A DNA stretch of 56,823 nucleotides from Gemmatimonadetes bacterium 13_1_40CM_69_22 (lineage in GTDB: Bacteria; Gemmatimonadota; Gemmatimonadetes; Gemmatimonadales; GWC2-71-9), in NCBI GenBank assembly GCA_001917665.1, contig MNEL01000048.1, forward strand, positions 1 through 56,823, written 5' to 3'. The number at the start of each line of letters is the position of its first letter. Within the stretch, counting starts at the first letter, position 1. Below the pieces are notes generated by a model. It saw nothing but the letters and a program-made list of their open reading frames with translations. It was not told the DNA's origin and searched no databases. Below are positions 33,509 through 43,008 of this stretch, piece by piece. Made by a program: the position numbers and the translations under genes.

Positions 33509-34771
33509 ATGCGGGGAGTCACTGTCGTTGGGGTGTTGCTGGCGGCGCGGGCGGCGACGCTGAGCGCCCAGCACGCCCACCAGCTCGAGATCGGCGGGTT
33601 CGGCAGCTACACCCGCTACGACAAGCTCTTCCTGCTCGACAATCAGGTCGGCGGGGGAGGCCGGCTCGGGTTCTTCTTCAACGAGAGCCTCGGGCTGGAG
33701 GTGGATGCCAACATCGCCTATCCGTTCCCGAAGGCGGGCGGGCCGCATACCCAGATGCGCTTCGGCAGCGTGAGCCTCGTGCTCAACTCAGGGGGCCAGA
33801 AGAACATCCTGTACCTCCTGGGGGGCTACTCCCGGCTCGACATGGGCGTGAATCCACCCTACAACTTCGCTCTGCACGCGGTACACGCAGGATTGGGCGA
33901 CCGGATCTTCTTCGGCAGCCGGCTGGCCCTCCGCCTGGAGGCGCGGGGCTACTACTCGCCCAAGAACACCGCGGGGTTCGGGGGCAAGCCGGTCGTGCAC
34001 CTGCTCGGCTCCGCTGGCCTCTCCTACTTCATCGGTGGGGGTGGCGGCGGTCCGCGTGTTGTCGCCCCGCCGCCGATCCCGAAGGAGAAGCGCGATTCCA
34101 TCATCGCGGCGGGCGGCAAGGTCCCTCCCCCTCCCCCCCCGCCGGCGCGTACGCGGGGCGGCCCCCGCTTCGAGGAGCGAAGCAGCGACTGGGCCCACAA
34201 GTGGTATTGGGGCGCCCAGGGCGGCCTGTTTGTCTTCAAGACCAACTACGACAGCTACGCCTTTGAACCGACGTTCGGCGGGCACTGGCTGATCACCGGT
34301 AAGCGGACGGCGCTGTACGTCTCGTACGAGCAGTCGTTCTTCCTCTCGGACCGGCACACGACCATTATCGAGCCCGACGGGACAATCGAGCCGGGAAACG
34401 TGGCGTTTCACGACATGCGCCGCATCATGGTGGGCGCCCTCGCCTTCCCGGCGCAGAAGCGCGTGGAGCCGTTCGGCGGCGGCGGGTTCGCGATCATGCA
34501 GCTCCTGAATCCGCAGGTCACCTGCTCCAGCTGCCAGACGCTGTCGCAGTTCTCCCAGCTCCAGGACGAAGCCGACGCGGCGGCCAGTAAGGCGTTTTTC
34601 TGGTGGATGGGCGGGATCGATATCAAGCAGGGGCGGCTCGCGCTATACGGCCATTACATCCTGACCTCATCGGCGCGGGGCTTCCTGCTGGACGGCACCA
34701 CGCACACGTTCCAGGGCGGGATTCGCTACAGCATGGGGACCGCCAAGGAAGGGGTCACCGAAGGGCACTGA
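33509..34771 (+). CDS. Outer-membrane protein with two barrel-like halves joined by a proline linker
   Basis: A 420-residue exported protein. After the signal peptide (ending near TLSAQ) there are two beta-rich regions resembling small OmpA/OmpW-type barrels: about 22-180 and about 225-415. They are separated by a Pro-rich linker (PPPIPKEKRDSII ... then a run of eight prolines and RTRGG). The first half has FGSYTRYDKLFLL and LGLEVDANIAYPF; the second has KWYWGAQGGLFVF and WLITGKRTALYVSYEQ. A tandem-barrel design is uncommon. The two halves are not obviously recent duplicates. A GAGG sequence lies 10 bp before the ATG at 33509. The gene's final codons overlap the end of the dipeptidase gene on the other strand. 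Confidence 0.7.
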   Translation: MRGVTVVGVLLAARAATLSAQHAHQLEIGGFGSYTRYDKLFLLDNQVGGGGRLGFFFNESLGLEVDANIAYPFPKAGGPHTQMRFGSVSLVLNSGGQKNILYLLGGYSRLDMGVNPPYNFALHAVHAGLGDRIFFGSRLALRLEARGYYSPKNTAGFGGKPVVHLLGSAGLSYFIGGGGGGPRVVAPPPIPKEKRDSIIAAGGKVPPPPPPPARTRGGPRFEERSSDWAHKWYWGAQGGLFVFKTNYDSYAFEPTFGGHWLITGKRTALYVSYEQSFFLSDRHTTIIEPDGTIEPGNVAFHDMRRIMVGALAFPAQKRVEPFGGGGFAIMQLLNPQVTCSSCQTLSQFSQLQDEADAAASKAFFWWMGGIDIKQGRLALYGHYILTSSARGFLLDGTTHTFQGGIRYSMGTAKEGVTEGH

Positions 34772-35867
34772 GCAGGCGCAGGAAGTTCTCTCCCAGGATC
34801 TTCGCGACGTCGCTGTCTGCGTAGCCGCGCGCCCGCAGGGCCGCGACCAGCAAGGGCAGCGAGGTCGCATCTTTCATGGGGGCAGGCAGGACGCTGATGC
34901 CGTCGAAGTCGCTGCCGAGCCCCACGTGGTCGATCCCCATCACCTGGACCGCGTGGTCGATGTGGTCCACGAGCCGCTCGAGTCCGGGCACACCGAGGCC
35001 CTCGGCCTTCTCCCCCACGAACTTGTCGATCTCGAACGCCGACTCGCCCGGGCGCCCCCGGTAGCGGGCGTGGATCGAGTCGGTCGCGGACCTCAAGCGA
35101 CGCCGCAGCTCCTCGTACTGCTCCCGGAAGTGGTCGTCGAGAAACACCGGATAGAAGTTGATGCCCACGACACCGCCGTTCTTGGCAATGGCGCGCAGCT
35201 GCTCATCCGACAGGTTCCGCGGGTGACGTGCAATCGCCCGGCACGACGAATGCGATGCGATCACGGGCCGCGAGGTGGTTGCCAGCACGTCCCAGAAGGT
35301 CGAGTCAGAGACATGCGAGACGTCCACCAGCATTCCCAGCTGATTCATGCGCCGCACGACGCGCTTGCCCAGATCGGTCAGACCCCCGTGACGTCGCTCG
35401 TCCGTCGCTGAGCCGGCCCAGTCGTTGCCGTTATTCCAGGTGAGCGTCATGTAGCGCACGCCCCGGCGATACAGCGAGTCGAGCTTCTCGAGCGAGTTCT
35501 CGATGGCGTGGCCGCCCTCCACCCCCATCAGCACGGCGATGTGACCCCGAGCCACCGCTCCCCGCACCTCGTCGGCGTCGGTCGCGAGCTCGGCCGTGGG
35601 TTGCGTGTCCACCAGCGTCTGCACCGCGTCGATCAACGCCAGCGCCCGCCGGAACGCGGTGCCCGGCCCGTAACGCGCGTCCACCCAGATTGAGAAGAAC
35701 GCGGCCGAGAGACCGCCTTCCTGCATCCGCGGGATGTCGACGTGGCCGTCCGGTAGCCGCGCCGAGATGTCGGCCTGCATGTCGAGCATCCGTTGAGGGG
35801 TGTCGATGTGGCCGTCGAGGATGATCGGTTGCTGGAGCACGAGGAGCAGTCCTAGCGGGAGACCCAT
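34755..35867 (-). CDS. Membrane/renal-type dipeptidase (peptidase family M19)
   Basis: A 370-residue zinc dipeptidase, probably exported since it begins with a short hydrophobic leader (MGLPLGLLLVLQQ). Metal-binding and catalytic landmarks are DGHIDTPQRM (first His-x-Asp), MGVEGGHAIEN (bridging Glu), VDVSHVSDSTFWDV and VIASHSSCRAI (His ligands), HVGLGSDFDGI (Asp). M19 enzymes hydrolyse dipeptides, including D-residue-containing ones, and often work in peptide recycling. I chose ATG 35867, overlapping the mpg stop by 16 bp. It is the last gene of a leftward operon. Confidence 0.92.
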   Translation of the reverse strand: MGLPLGLLLVLQQPIILDGHIDTPQRMLDMQADISARLPDGHVDIPRMQEGGLSAAFFSIWVDARYGPGTAFRRALALIDAVQTLVDTQPTAELATDADEVRGAVARGHIAVLMGVEGGHAIENSLEKLDSLYRRGVRYMTLTWNNGNDWAGSATDERRHGGLTDLGKRVVRRMNQLGMLVDVSHVSDSTFWDVLATTSRPVIASHSSCRAIARHPRNLSDEQLRAIAKNGGVVGINFYPVFLDDHFREQYEELRRRLRSATDSIHARYRGRPGESAFEIDKFVGEKAEGLGVPGLERLVDHIDHAVQVMGIDHVGLGSDFDGISVLPAPMKDATSLPLLVAALRARGYADSDVAKILGENFLRLLSALR

Positions 35868-36436
35868 GGCGAGCCCTTGATCAGGAACCGCAGCGGCCAG
35901 TCGGCGGCCCGTGAGATGCCGATGCGTGGTGTTACGATGATGTCGCGTCGCTGCCGTGAAGGACTCCGCACGATGCGGAGCACTCCTCGCTGCAGCGACA
36001 CGCCGTCCAACCGGCCGGTGACGCCGAGCGCGGCGCAGAGCTTCGCGGGTCCGGAGCACAGCTCGCCGTCGGCGAGGCCGCCGCGCCGGCGCCGCATCGT
36101 CGCAAGCCCGGCCATGGGCTCGAGCGCGCGGATCAGAACGGCGGCCGGAAAGTCGGGCGCCTCGGTGACGGCGTTGAGGCACCAGTGCATACCATAGGTG
36201 AAGTAGACGTACGCGGTGCCGGGGGGCCCGAACAGGCTGGCGTTGCGCCGAGTGCGGCGGGCCCGGTAGCCGTGGCAGGCGGGGTCGTCGGGGCCGACGT
36301 ACGCCTCGGTCTCGACGATGCGGCCCGCCACGCGCCGGCCGTTGACATCGCTCAGCAGGATGTGGCCCAAAAGCCTACGCGCGACCTCGGGTGTCGGTCG
36401 CGCGTAGAACGCCGGCGGGAGCGCCGCCCTCCTCAC
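35852..36436 (-). CDS. mpg: 3-methyladenine DNA glycosylase, MPG/AAG family
   Basis: A 194-residue DNA repair enzyme that removes alkylated and deaminated purines. The MPG fold is evident: FYARPTPEVARRLLGHILL, RIVETEAYVGPDDPACHGY (catalytic Glu in the ETEAY motif), RNASLFGPPGTAYVYFTYGMHWCLN (Tyr that flips the base) and the DNA-binding SGPAKLCAALG. The ATG overlaps the stop of the NYN gene by 4 bp. Its place in an operon with an RNA-binding-type protein and a dipeptidase does not indicate a shared process. Confidence 0.94.
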   Translation of the reverse strand: MRRAALPPAFYARPTPEVARRLLGHILLSDVNGRRVAGRIVETEAYVGPDDPACHGYRARRTRRNASLFGPPGTAYVYFTYGMHWCLNAVTEAPDFPAAVLIRALEPMAGLATMRRRRGGLADGELCSGPAKLCAALGVTGRLDGVSLQRGVLRIVRSPSRQRRDIIVTPRIGISRAADWPLRFLIKGSPWVSR

Positions 36437-38274
36437 GCGCCGCCGGTGAGTCCGCGCTTCACCTTCGACCAGAAGGATTCGCCCCCGCCGTCTGACTCGT
36501 CGGGTGGCGGCTCCGGTGCGGGCGGGGGCGCCGGGCGCGGGGAGGGGGTGGGGGGCGCTGCATACGGCGTCGCCGCCCGCTCCGCCTCACTGCGCTCCTC
36601 TCCCGCCGACCGCCCTCTACCCTCCTCGCTCCCGCCGCGGTCCTGGCCTCCCCGGCCGCCCCGGCCGCCTCGGCGGCCACGACCGCCCCCCTCGCCCCGC
36701 TCGCGGTCGCCGCGACTCGTCGCGTCGTCGCCGCGCGGACCGCCGCCACCCCCGCCCCCGCCCCGACGACCACGCCCCCCGCGGCCACGACCACCCCGCT
36801 CCCGCCGATTCTCCTCAATGGGAGCCTTGGGCGGCGCCTCCGTGCCCGCGGGCTCGTTGGCGAGCGGGCGAGCCGGGATCAGCTCGATGCGCGGCTTGAA
36901 GTTCGGGTCCACCTCTACAACGCCGATCTTCGGGATCTCCGGCGGCGCGACCCGGGGCCCCCGGGAGCCACGCCGGAACCGGGCACTGCGCGACGGCACG
37001 CCCCCTCTTGACGGCGTGGCGGACGCCGGCCGCAGTGCGGGCGGGGCGGAGGACGCCGGCATGGGCGGATCGTTCGCCTCGTCCAGGTCCGCCGCGCCGA
37101 CCGGCTCGGGGGCGGGTGGGGCGAGCGAGGCGGGCGGCGCAGGCGTCTCCTCGCGGAGCTTCACCGCATACACGCCGTCGTCCTCCTTCGAGAGGTCGAT
37201 GATCTCGGCGTCATGCGCCTGGCGCAGCAGCTTGGGGAAGCGCTCCGCGTCGAGCGGCTCGGCGTCGGCGCCGTTGAGCTCGATCATAGTGTCACGCAAC
37301 GCGTCCGCGCTCACGGGCTGGTCGCTCCCGCCGAGCCGGGACAGCGCCTGTTTAAGCAGGCCGAACGCGTCGCCGAGCGAGAACCCTGCGGCACGCCGGG
37401 TGCGGCCCTCGTCATGCCGGCGGCGCGGTCCGCGCGGTCGATCCTCGCGCTCGCGCGGCGCTGGGGCACCGGCGATGGCGGGCTGCGCTGCGGCGCCGGG
37501 CACGCCCGGCCCGAGCGCGATCTCGTACTGGCCGTTGTCGAGCTTGGTGAGGTTGATCAGGCCCTTGTGCGCCGCCTCGACCACAAACTTCGAGAAGCGC
37601 GAGAACCCGACGTCCTTCTCGTTGAAGGTCGGGTCGATCTCCTGCATCACCTGCTTGAGGCGGTCGGAGCGCATGACGTCGTTGTGTGCGGTCATCTGCT
37701 TCACAGCCTCGACCACGAGCTCCCACGGATCGTGGCGCTCGTGGGTGACGTCGGACTCTTTGGTGAGCCCGGCCAGCTCGTTGTAGGAGTAGTACTCGTC
37801 GCAGTTCTGAATCAAGAGATCGCTCGACGACTCGCGAATCCCCACGCCGATCACGTATTTCCCGTACTCTTTGAGCTTCAGCACCAGGGAGGAGAAGTCG
37901 GAGTCACCCGAGAGCAGGATGAAGCTGCCAATTTCGGGGCGCGTGAAGACGAGCTCCAGGGCGTCGATCGCGAGCCGGATGTCGGTCGCGTTCTTCTTGT
38001 TCGAGCCGTAGGCCGGCGCGAAGATCAGGTCGATCGACGACTCGGAGAGGGGGACGATGTACTGCGGGTAGCGTCGCCAATCGGCGTAGGCGCGCTGCAC
38101 GGCCACCTTCCCGCGGATGATCTCCGACTGGAGGAGCCGCTTCAGCTCCGTCTGGAGATCCGAGCGGATCCCCATCGTCACGTTGTCGAAGTCGATCAGC
38201 AGCGCCGCGTTCGGCGCGTGGGCGGGTGGTTCCTTGTGCTGCCGTGCGAGATGGGCATGTGGCTGTTGCATCAT
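36433..38274 (-). CDS. NYN-LOTUS-LOTUS protein with an RGG-rich tail
   Basis: A 613-residue predicted RNA-processing protein. The NYN (LabA-like, PIN-fold) nuclease domain is at about 22-165 with the conserved acidic residues in [23 protein letters not shown] and [12 protein letters not shown]. Two OST-HTH/LOTUS winged-helix domains follow: about 183-255 ([13 protein letters not shown] to GQYEIALG) and about 298-373 ([13 protein letters not shown] to DDGVYAVKL). After them come a Pro/Ala-rich linker and a low-complexity tail (about 488-556) rich in RGG/RGR repeats, then an acidic end (about 590-613). The domain order resembles eukaryotic MARF1. The second half has strongly biased composition, but both ends are in one clean frame. 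It shares an operon with acyl-CoA ligase and mpg. Confidence 0.85.
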   Translation of the reverse strand: MMQQPHAHLARQHKEPPAHAPNAALLIDFDNVTMGIRSDLQTELKRLLQSEIIRGKVAVQRAYADWRRYPQYIVPLSESSIDLIFAPAYGSNKKNATDIRLAIDALELVFTRPEIGSFILLSGDSDFSSLVLKLKEYGKYVIGVGIRESSSDLLIQNCDEYYSYNELAGLTKESDVTHERHDPWELVVEAVKQMTAHNDVMRSDRLKQVMQEIDPTFNEKDVGFSRFSKFVVEAAHKGLINLTKLDNGQYEIALGPGVPGAAAQPAIAGAPAPREREDRPRGPRRRHDEGRTRRAAGFSLGDAFGLLKQALSRLGGSDQPVSADALRDTMIELNGADAEPLDAERFPKLLRQAHDAEIIDLSKEDDGVYAVKLREETPAPPASLAPPAPEPVGAADLDEANDPPMPASSAPPALRPASATPSRGGVPSRSARFRRGSRGPRVAPPEIPKIGVVEVDPNFKPRIELIPARPLANEPAGTEAPPKAPIEENRRERGGRGRGGRGRRGGGGGGGGPRGDDATSRGDRERGEGGGRGRRGGRGGRGGQDRGGSEEGRGRSAGEERSEAERAATPYAAPPTPSPRPAPPPAPEPPPDESDGGGESFWSKVKRGLTGGA

Positions 38275-39839
38275 GTGGTTGTGCTCAGTTCCAGGCCGAC
38301 GACCTGCGCGAGTTCCCGTCGTTTCACCTTCCCGCTCCCGGTCAGCGGGAAGGCGTCGAAGAAGCGCACCAGGTCGGGCACTTTGTAGTCGGCGACGCTC
38401 TCACGGCAGAACTCCTTGAGCTCGTCGCCCGTCAGGATAGATCCCTCCGTGCCCACGACGCAGGCGCAGATCAGCTCTCCGAACGTCTCGTTCGGGATGC
38501 CGACGACGCAGGCGTCGATCACGGCAGGGTGCGTCCGGAGGAGGTCCTCCAGCTCGCGTGGATACACCTTATTGCCGCCGCGAATGATCAGCTCATTGCG
38601 GCGGCCCACGATCTTGACGTAGCCGTCCTCGTCCACGATGGCGAGGTCGCCCGTCAGAAAGTATCCCTCGGGGGTCAGGGATCGCGCGGTCTCGCCGGGC
38701 ATCCGGTCGTAGCCCAGCATGACATTCGGCCCTTTCACCGCCAGCTCGCCGACCGCCTCGGGACCGTGCAGCGCGCCGGATTTCAGGTCCACGACGCGCA
38801 CCTCTACTCCCGCGATCGGCCGACCCACCGTCTGCGTCCGCTGCTCGGGGAGATCCGCGAAGCGGGTGATCGTCACCGTGGGCCCGGTTTCCGTGAGCCC
38901 GTAAGCGATCTGGACGTCGCACCACTGCCGGATCCGGCCGGCCAGCTCCGGGGAGACCGGGCTCCCCGCAACCAGGCCCGAGCGGCAGGTGGTCGGCGGC
39001 TGCTGCTCGAACGAGGGATCGCGCATCAGCAGCTCGAACATCGTGGGCACGCCGTGGACCACGCTGACTCGCTCGCGGCGGATGAGGTCCAGCGCACCGG
39101 ACGCATCGAAGCGCTCCTGGAGCACGAGCGTCGCGCCCGCCGTGATCGTGACGGCGACGACGTGCACGCCAAAGATGGTGAACAGCGGCACGCCACCGAG
39201 CACTCGGTCGGCGCCGGTGTGCTCGAGCGCTTGGCTCGTGGCGCGCGCCGTCATCACGATGCTACGATGCGACAGCACCACGCCCTTCGGCTTCCCCATC
39301 GTCCCCGACGTGTAGAGAATCGCGAGCGGCTGGGTGGCATCGGCCGCCGCCGGTGGGGTCCGCGCGTGCGGCTTCGAGACCAGATCCGCGTAGCGGTAAA
39401 CCCGGTCGTCGAGCCAGCGCTCGACGGCGCCGACGGTGATCAGCGCCCGTAGCTCCGGTAGGTCGGGAAGTAGCTCGTGATACAGCTCCAGGTAGTCAGC
39501 CCCGTCGTACGCCTCGGCCACGACTCCGGCGCGCACGTCGGCGTGGCGCAATTGGTACTTGAGCTCGTGGATGCTGAGCGAGGGGTCGAGCGGCACCAGC
39601 ACGGCACCGCGATACGCCGCGGCCAAGCAGGCAACCACCCACTCCGGCCAGTTCGGGAGGTCGACGGCCAACCGATCGCCCAGCCGGACACCCAGACTGC
39701 CGAACGCGTCGGCGAGCGCCAACGCTTCCCGCTGCACCTGTGCGTAGCTCATCCGGCGTGACCCGAACACCAGGAACTCCCGGTCAGGATGCGCCTCCGC
39801 GTGCTCGGCGAAGAGCGCCGCCAGATGATCTGTCGCCAC
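38271..39839 (-). CDS. AMP-dependent acyl-CoA synthetase/ligase
   Basis: A 522-residue adenylate-forming enzyme that activates a carboxylate, probably a fatty or aromatic acid, via acyl-AMP to a CoA thioester. Motifs are intact: the P-loop [50 protein letters not shown] and the C-terminal lysine region [13 protein letters not shown]. The likely start is GTG 39839, preceded by GGGGGA about 10 nt upstream; earlier in-frame GTG codons are possible. It is the first gene of an operon with the NYN protein, mpg and the dipeptidase. The substrate cannot be inferred. Confidence 0.9.
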   Translation of the reverse strand: MATDHLAALFAEHAEAHPDREFLVFGSRRMSYAQVQREALALADAFGSLGVRLGDRLAVDLPNWPEWVVACLAAAYRGAVLVPLDPSLSIHELKYQLRHADVRAGVVAEAYDGADYLELYHELLPDLPELRALITVGAVERWLDDRVYRYADLVSKPHARTPPAAADATQPLAILYTSGTMGKPKGVVLSHRSIVMTARATSQALEHTGADRVLGGVPLFTIFGVHVVAVTITAGATLVLQERFDASGALDLIRRERVSVVHGVPTMFELLMRDPSFEQQPPTTCRSGLVAGSPVSPELAGRIRQWCDVQIAYGLTETGPTVTITRFADLPEQRTQTVGRPIAGVEVRVVDLKSGALHGPEAVGELAVKGPNVMLGYDRMPGETARSLTPEGYFLTGDLAIVDEDGYVKIVGRRNELIIRGGNKVYPRELEDLLRTHPAVIDACVVGIPNETFGELICACVVGTEGSILTGDELKEFCRESVADYKVPDLVRFFDAFPLTGSGKVKRRELAQVVGLELSTTT

Positions 39840-39941
39840 GTCTACCACATCCCCCACAACGTTCAGAGTCTTTGAAAATAAACAACTTGCGGCGCCTTGG
39901 CTACGGTGCGCCCGTGCTCTAGCCTTGACGGCACGCGCTGT

Positions 39942-39963
39942 TTGTATCACTGTACTATAACAA
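39942..39963. promoter_or_regulatory. Imperfect palindrome, possible GntR operator
   Basis: TTGTAT (39942-39947) and ATAACAA (39957-39963) form an interrupted inverted repeat 19 bp upstream of the GntR-type regulator's GTG. YtrA-subfamily regulators commonly bind TGTA/TACA-type palindromes close to their own promoter. A GntR operator is a reasonable guess, but no clear -35/-10 pair was found here. Confidence 0.3.
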
Positions 39964-39981
39964 CAATACACACGACAGACC

Positions 39982-40362
39982 GTGTTCGAGCACCTCGATC
40001 CCCGCAGCCCCACACCGCTGTATGCCCAAATAGCGAATCGCTGCAGAGTCGCTATCGCGGCGGGCGAGTTGCACGCCGGCGCGGCCCTGCCCTCCGTGCG
40101 ACACCTCGCGGCGCAGCTGCGCGTGAACCCCGCCACGGTGGTTCAGGCCTACCGCGACCTGGAGGCCGACGGGTTCGTCGAGATGCGGCAGGGCGCAGGG
40201 ACATTCGTGCGCCAGGTCCCGCCGGAAGGCCGGGCGCGCGAGCGCGCCCGGCAGGCCACCACCCTCGTCCGCCAGCTGCTCGGCGACGCCGGACGGCTCG
40301 GCGTGTCCCTGGTTGAGCTGCAGGCGGCGATCGCGGAGGAGATCGGAGTGGGAACAGCATGA
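39982..40362 (+). CDS. GntR-family transcriptional regulator, YtrA subfamily
   Basis: A 126-residue repressor-type protein. The N-terminal winged helix (about 10-77) has the GntR signature: [61 protein letters not shown] short helical effector/dimer domain completes it, typical of the YtrA branch that controls ABC transporters. The start is a GTG at 39982. It overlaps the ABC ATPase gene by 4 bp, so it probably regulates its own operon. The effector is unknown. Confidence 0.9.
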   Translation: MFEHLDPRSPTPLYAQIANRCRVAIAAGELHAGAALPSVRHLAAQLRVNPATVVQAYRDLEADGFVEMRQGAGTFVRQVPPEGRARERARQATTLVRQLLGDAGRLGVSLVELQAAIAEEIGVGTA

Positions 40363-41255
40363 CCAACGCCATCGAAATCCACCAGCTGCACTATCGCGCG
40401 GGCAGGGCGTTCGAGATCAAGCAGCTCGACCTGAACGTCCCGCTCGGGGCCATCTACGGTTTCCTTGGTCCCAACGGCTCCGGCAAGACTACCACGATGC
40501 GGCTGGTGCTGGGTCTGCTCCGGCCGCTCGCGGGGCGCATCACGGTGCTGGGCGACGCCATCCCCGCAAACGCGCCGCGCGTGCTCGCACGCGTGGGGTT
40601 CGTGCCCGAGCAGCCGCATCTCGATCCCACCCTCACCGTCCGCGAGACACTCGCGTTTCAGGCGGCGTTCTATCCGACATGGGATTGGCCGTGGGCCGAG
40701 CGGCTACTGCGCCAGTTCGAGCTCCAGGAGCGGCAACCGTTCGGCCGCCTATCCAAAGGTCAAAAGGGGAAGCTCATGATGCTCCTCGCCCTGGCGCAGC
40801 GGCCGGAGCTGCTGGTGCTGGACGAGCCGACCGACGGACTCGACCCGGTGGTGCGGCGGGACGTGCTGTCGGCATTGCTCGACTACGTCTCGCAGCGCCG
40901 GGCGACGGTGTTCATCTCCAGTCATCTCGTCCACGAGCTCGAGCGTTTCTGCGATTGGATCGGCGTCATGGACAACGGCCGCCTCATCACCGAGGTGCCG
41001 ATGGAGCGCTTCAAGAACGGGCTCAAGCGGCTGCGCGTCACGGGCGCACCCCCGACGGCCGCCGCTGCGCCGTTCATCATCCTCGCCCGCGAGCACGCCA
41101 ACGGCGGGGCAGAAACGTGGGTGGTGCGCGATTGGGAGCCGGAAATGGCGGCGTATTTCGCAACGATCGGCGCCGCCCTGAACGACGTGATCGACCTGGA
41201 TCTTGAGGAAGGGTTTGTGGAGCTGCTGCGAACCTTCCGAGGCCCGCGCAGTTAG
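40359..41255 (+). CDS. ABC transporter ATP-binding protein
   Basis: A 298-residue ATPase. Walker A is GPNGSGKTTT (about 38-47), the signature is the variant LSKGQKGKLMM (about 131-141), Walker B is LLVLDEPTDGLDP (about 151-163) and the H-loop is SSHLVHELERF. The C-terminal 75 or so residues form an accessory domain. It belongs to the YtrB/CcmA-like exporters or envelope-stress ABC systems. It is translationally coupled to the GntR regulator and pairs with the permease 9 bp downstream. The cargo is unknown. Confidence 0.92.
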   Translation: MTNAIEIHQLHYRAGRAFEIKQLDLNVPLGAIYGFLGPNGSGKTTTMRLVLGLLRPLAGRITVLGDAIPANAPRVLARVGFVPEQPHLDPTLTVRETLAFQAAFYPTWDWPWAERLLRQFELQERQPFGRLSKGQKGKLMMLLALAQRPELLVLDEPTDGLDPVVRRDVLSALLDYVSQRRATVFISSHLVHELERFCDWIGVMDNGRLITEVPMERFKNGLKRLRVTGAPPTAAAAPFIILAREHANGGAETWVVRDWEPEMAAYFATIGAALNDVIDLDLEEGFVELLRTFRGPRS

Positions 41256-41264
41256 GAGGCGCCG

Positions 41265-41921
41265 ATGTTCCGCGTAATGCTGTACAGTCAATGGAAGTGG
41301 AGCCGGCTGATCGTCGCGCTCGGTAGCATAGCTGCGTTCGCTCTGCCGATAGTCTCCGTACAGGGCGCGGCGCGCGCCGATTCGAACCCGTTGCGGGCGG
41401 GTGAGCTACTGCAGGCCGTGCAGGCTTGGGGGACGCTCTATCCCGTGCTCGCCGCCGCGCTCGGACTGCTCGTCGCGATCGCCACCTGGGCACCCGATCA
41501 TCGCGGGCGCCACGTGCACGCACTGTCCCTGCCGCTGCCTCGCTGGCGCTATGTCTTGTTGCGGTTCGGCGCCGGGGGGACACTGCTCGCCGCACCCGTC
41601 ATCGCGGTGGCGGCGGGAGCGCTGCTCGCCACCTGGAGCGCCACAATCCCAGCGGGGCTCCAGGGATACCCCGTAGCGCTGGCCATCCGCTTCGCGCTCG
41701 CCGTCCTCGTCGCCTACGCCGTGTTCTTCGCGGTCTCCGCGGGCACGGCACGCACCGCCGGGATCATGCTCGGGCTCATCGGAGGCGTCATTCTAGTGCA
41801 GATCATTGCCGGGGTCGCGAACCTCGATCTCGATCTGTTCGGCAAGCTGCAGATCGTGGTCCTCAACTGGCCCGGGCCGCTCGCGATCTTCAGCGGCCGC
41901 TGGATGTTGATCGATGTGTAG
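41265..41921 (+). CDS. ABC transporter permease
   Basis: A 218-residue polytopic membrane protein with about six helices (about 16-34, 58-75, 100-120, 145-165, 170-188 and a shorter terminal segment). It has a loop with ATWAPDHRGRHVHALSLPLPR between helices 2 and 3, typical of ABC-2-type permeases. It directly follows the ATPase gene. A GAGG sequence lies 7 bp before the ATG. The short length suggests it works as a homodimer with two ATPase subunits. Confidence 0.8.
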   Translation: MFRVMLYSQWKWSRLIVALGSIAAFALPIVSVQGAARADSNPLRAGELLQAVQAWGTLYPVLAAALGLLVAIATWAPDHRGRHVHALSLPLPRWRYVLLRFGAGGTLLAAPVIAVAAGALLATWSATIPAGLQGYPVALAIRFALAVLVAYAVFFAVSAGTARTAGIMLGLIGGVILVQIIAGVANLDLDLFGKLQIVVLNWPGPLAIFSGRWMLIDV

Positions 41922-43008
41922 CTGGCGCTGGTGGCTCCCGCTCCTCGCCGCTTCGGTCCGGACGCTTGCAGGGCAGGAGGTTCCCCGACTGCAAGCTCGC
42001 GCGGATAGCCTCGCACGCGAGTGGCGCCGAGCGAACGCCTTGGCGGACATGGTAGACAGCCTCAACCACGCGCGGGCCGCCGGGGGCACGGACACGATCA
42101 GCGTGGGCGCGCTGCGGATCGTCACGAACCCGTCCCCTGCGCGCCTGCGGCAAGCCGCGGCACGCGCCTGGCCGGTCATCGACAGCCTGTACGGCACTGA
42201 GGCCCGGCAGCTCGAACAGCGCCCCTATCTCATCGCTCCGTACGACCCCGACACCACCAGCCCGAAACCGATGCTGCGCGGTGCGATCCAAGTCCCCTGG
42301 GACAAGGATGTGGCATCGCTCGTCATGATCCTGCTGACCAACGTGCCGATCGGCCGACCCGACGCGGCGCTGCAGAACTGGCTGGGAGGGCCGGTGCTTC
42401 CGATCGTTCATCCCGAGCCGGCCCGCGCGGCGGTCTATGTGCAGCTCGTGACCGCTCCCTCCCAGGCCGCCCGAAGCTGTTTCCTTGGCGTGATGAGCGA
42501 CTGCCGCACCGCGCTCGCTCTTGTCGACTCGCCCGACCCGCTGCGGCAGTGGTACCCGAGCGCCGCCGAGCAACGCGCCTTGGTCTTCAAGTCATTCGCG
42601 GAATTCTTGACCTTTTCCGATCATGGCGCGCACAAGCCGGCGCTGCAGTCGTGCCGGGCAGGCAGTGATTCGGCCTGCCGCGAGCTCCTGCGATCGCTGC
42701 CCCCCGGCGCCCTCCCACGCCCGCTGACCTACGACGCCCGCGCGGCACTGGTGCACCTCGCGTTGCGGCTCGGGGGCCGCGAGGCATATCACCGCCTGGT
42801 CGCGACACCCGGTAAACCGATCGCCGATCGCCTCGCCGGGGCCGCCGGGGTGAGCGTCGATAGCCTCGTCTCGCAGTGGCGATCGGAGATCCTCGCGGCC
42901 AGACCGGCGCCCGTCACCGTTCCGCCTTGGGGACCGTGGGCCGCACTCGGATGGACGGCCGTCTTCGCCGTTTGCGCCTTACGGAGCTCGCGATGGCGCG
43001 TGAGCTGA
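41914..43008 (+). CDS. Secreted, C-terminally anchored protein of unknown function (paralogue 1)
   Basis: A 364-residue protein. It has an N-terminal signal peptide (to about AGQE), an alpha/beta extracytoplasmic region and one transmembrane helix near the C-terminus (about 338-358) ending in Arg/Ser. Internal landmarks are RLQARADSLAREWRRANALADM, a Cys pair in RSCFLGVMSDCRTAL, and an end domain (GREAYHRLVATPGKPIADRL ... VDSLVSQW). The last part resembles the C-terminal part of peptidase-MA-like gluzincins, but no HExxH is present. The next gene encodes a divergent paralogue with the same layout. It overlaps the permease gene by 8 bp. Function is unknown. Confidence 0.6.
   Translation: MCSWRWWLPLLAASVRTLAGQEVPRLQARADSLAREWRRANALADMVDSLNHARAAGGTDTISVGALRIVTNPSPARLRQAAARAWPVIDSLYGTEARQLEQRPYLIAPYDPDTTSPKPMLRGAIQVPWDKDVASLVMILLTNVPIGRPDAALQNWLGGPVLPIVHPEPARAAVYVQLVTAPSQAARSCFLGVMSDCRTALALVDSPDPLRQWYPSAAEQRALVFKSFAEFLTFSDHGAHKPALQSCRAGSDSACRELLRSLPPGALPRPLTYDARAALVHLALRLGGREAYHRLVATPGKPIADRLAGAAGVSVDSLVSQWRSEILAARPAPVTVPPWGPWAALGWTAVFAVCALRSSRWRVS

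Noticed and set aside
36504-37786. Plus-strand open frames over the NYN-LOTUS gene
   Set aside because: They consist of Arg/Pro/Ser-rich low-complexity sequence antisense to the RGG/linker region and show no start or homology features.
39925-39958. Sigma-70 promoter TTGACG ... TACTAT before the GntR gene
   Set aside because: The spacing is 22 bp, outside the normal 16-18, so I do not call a promoter.
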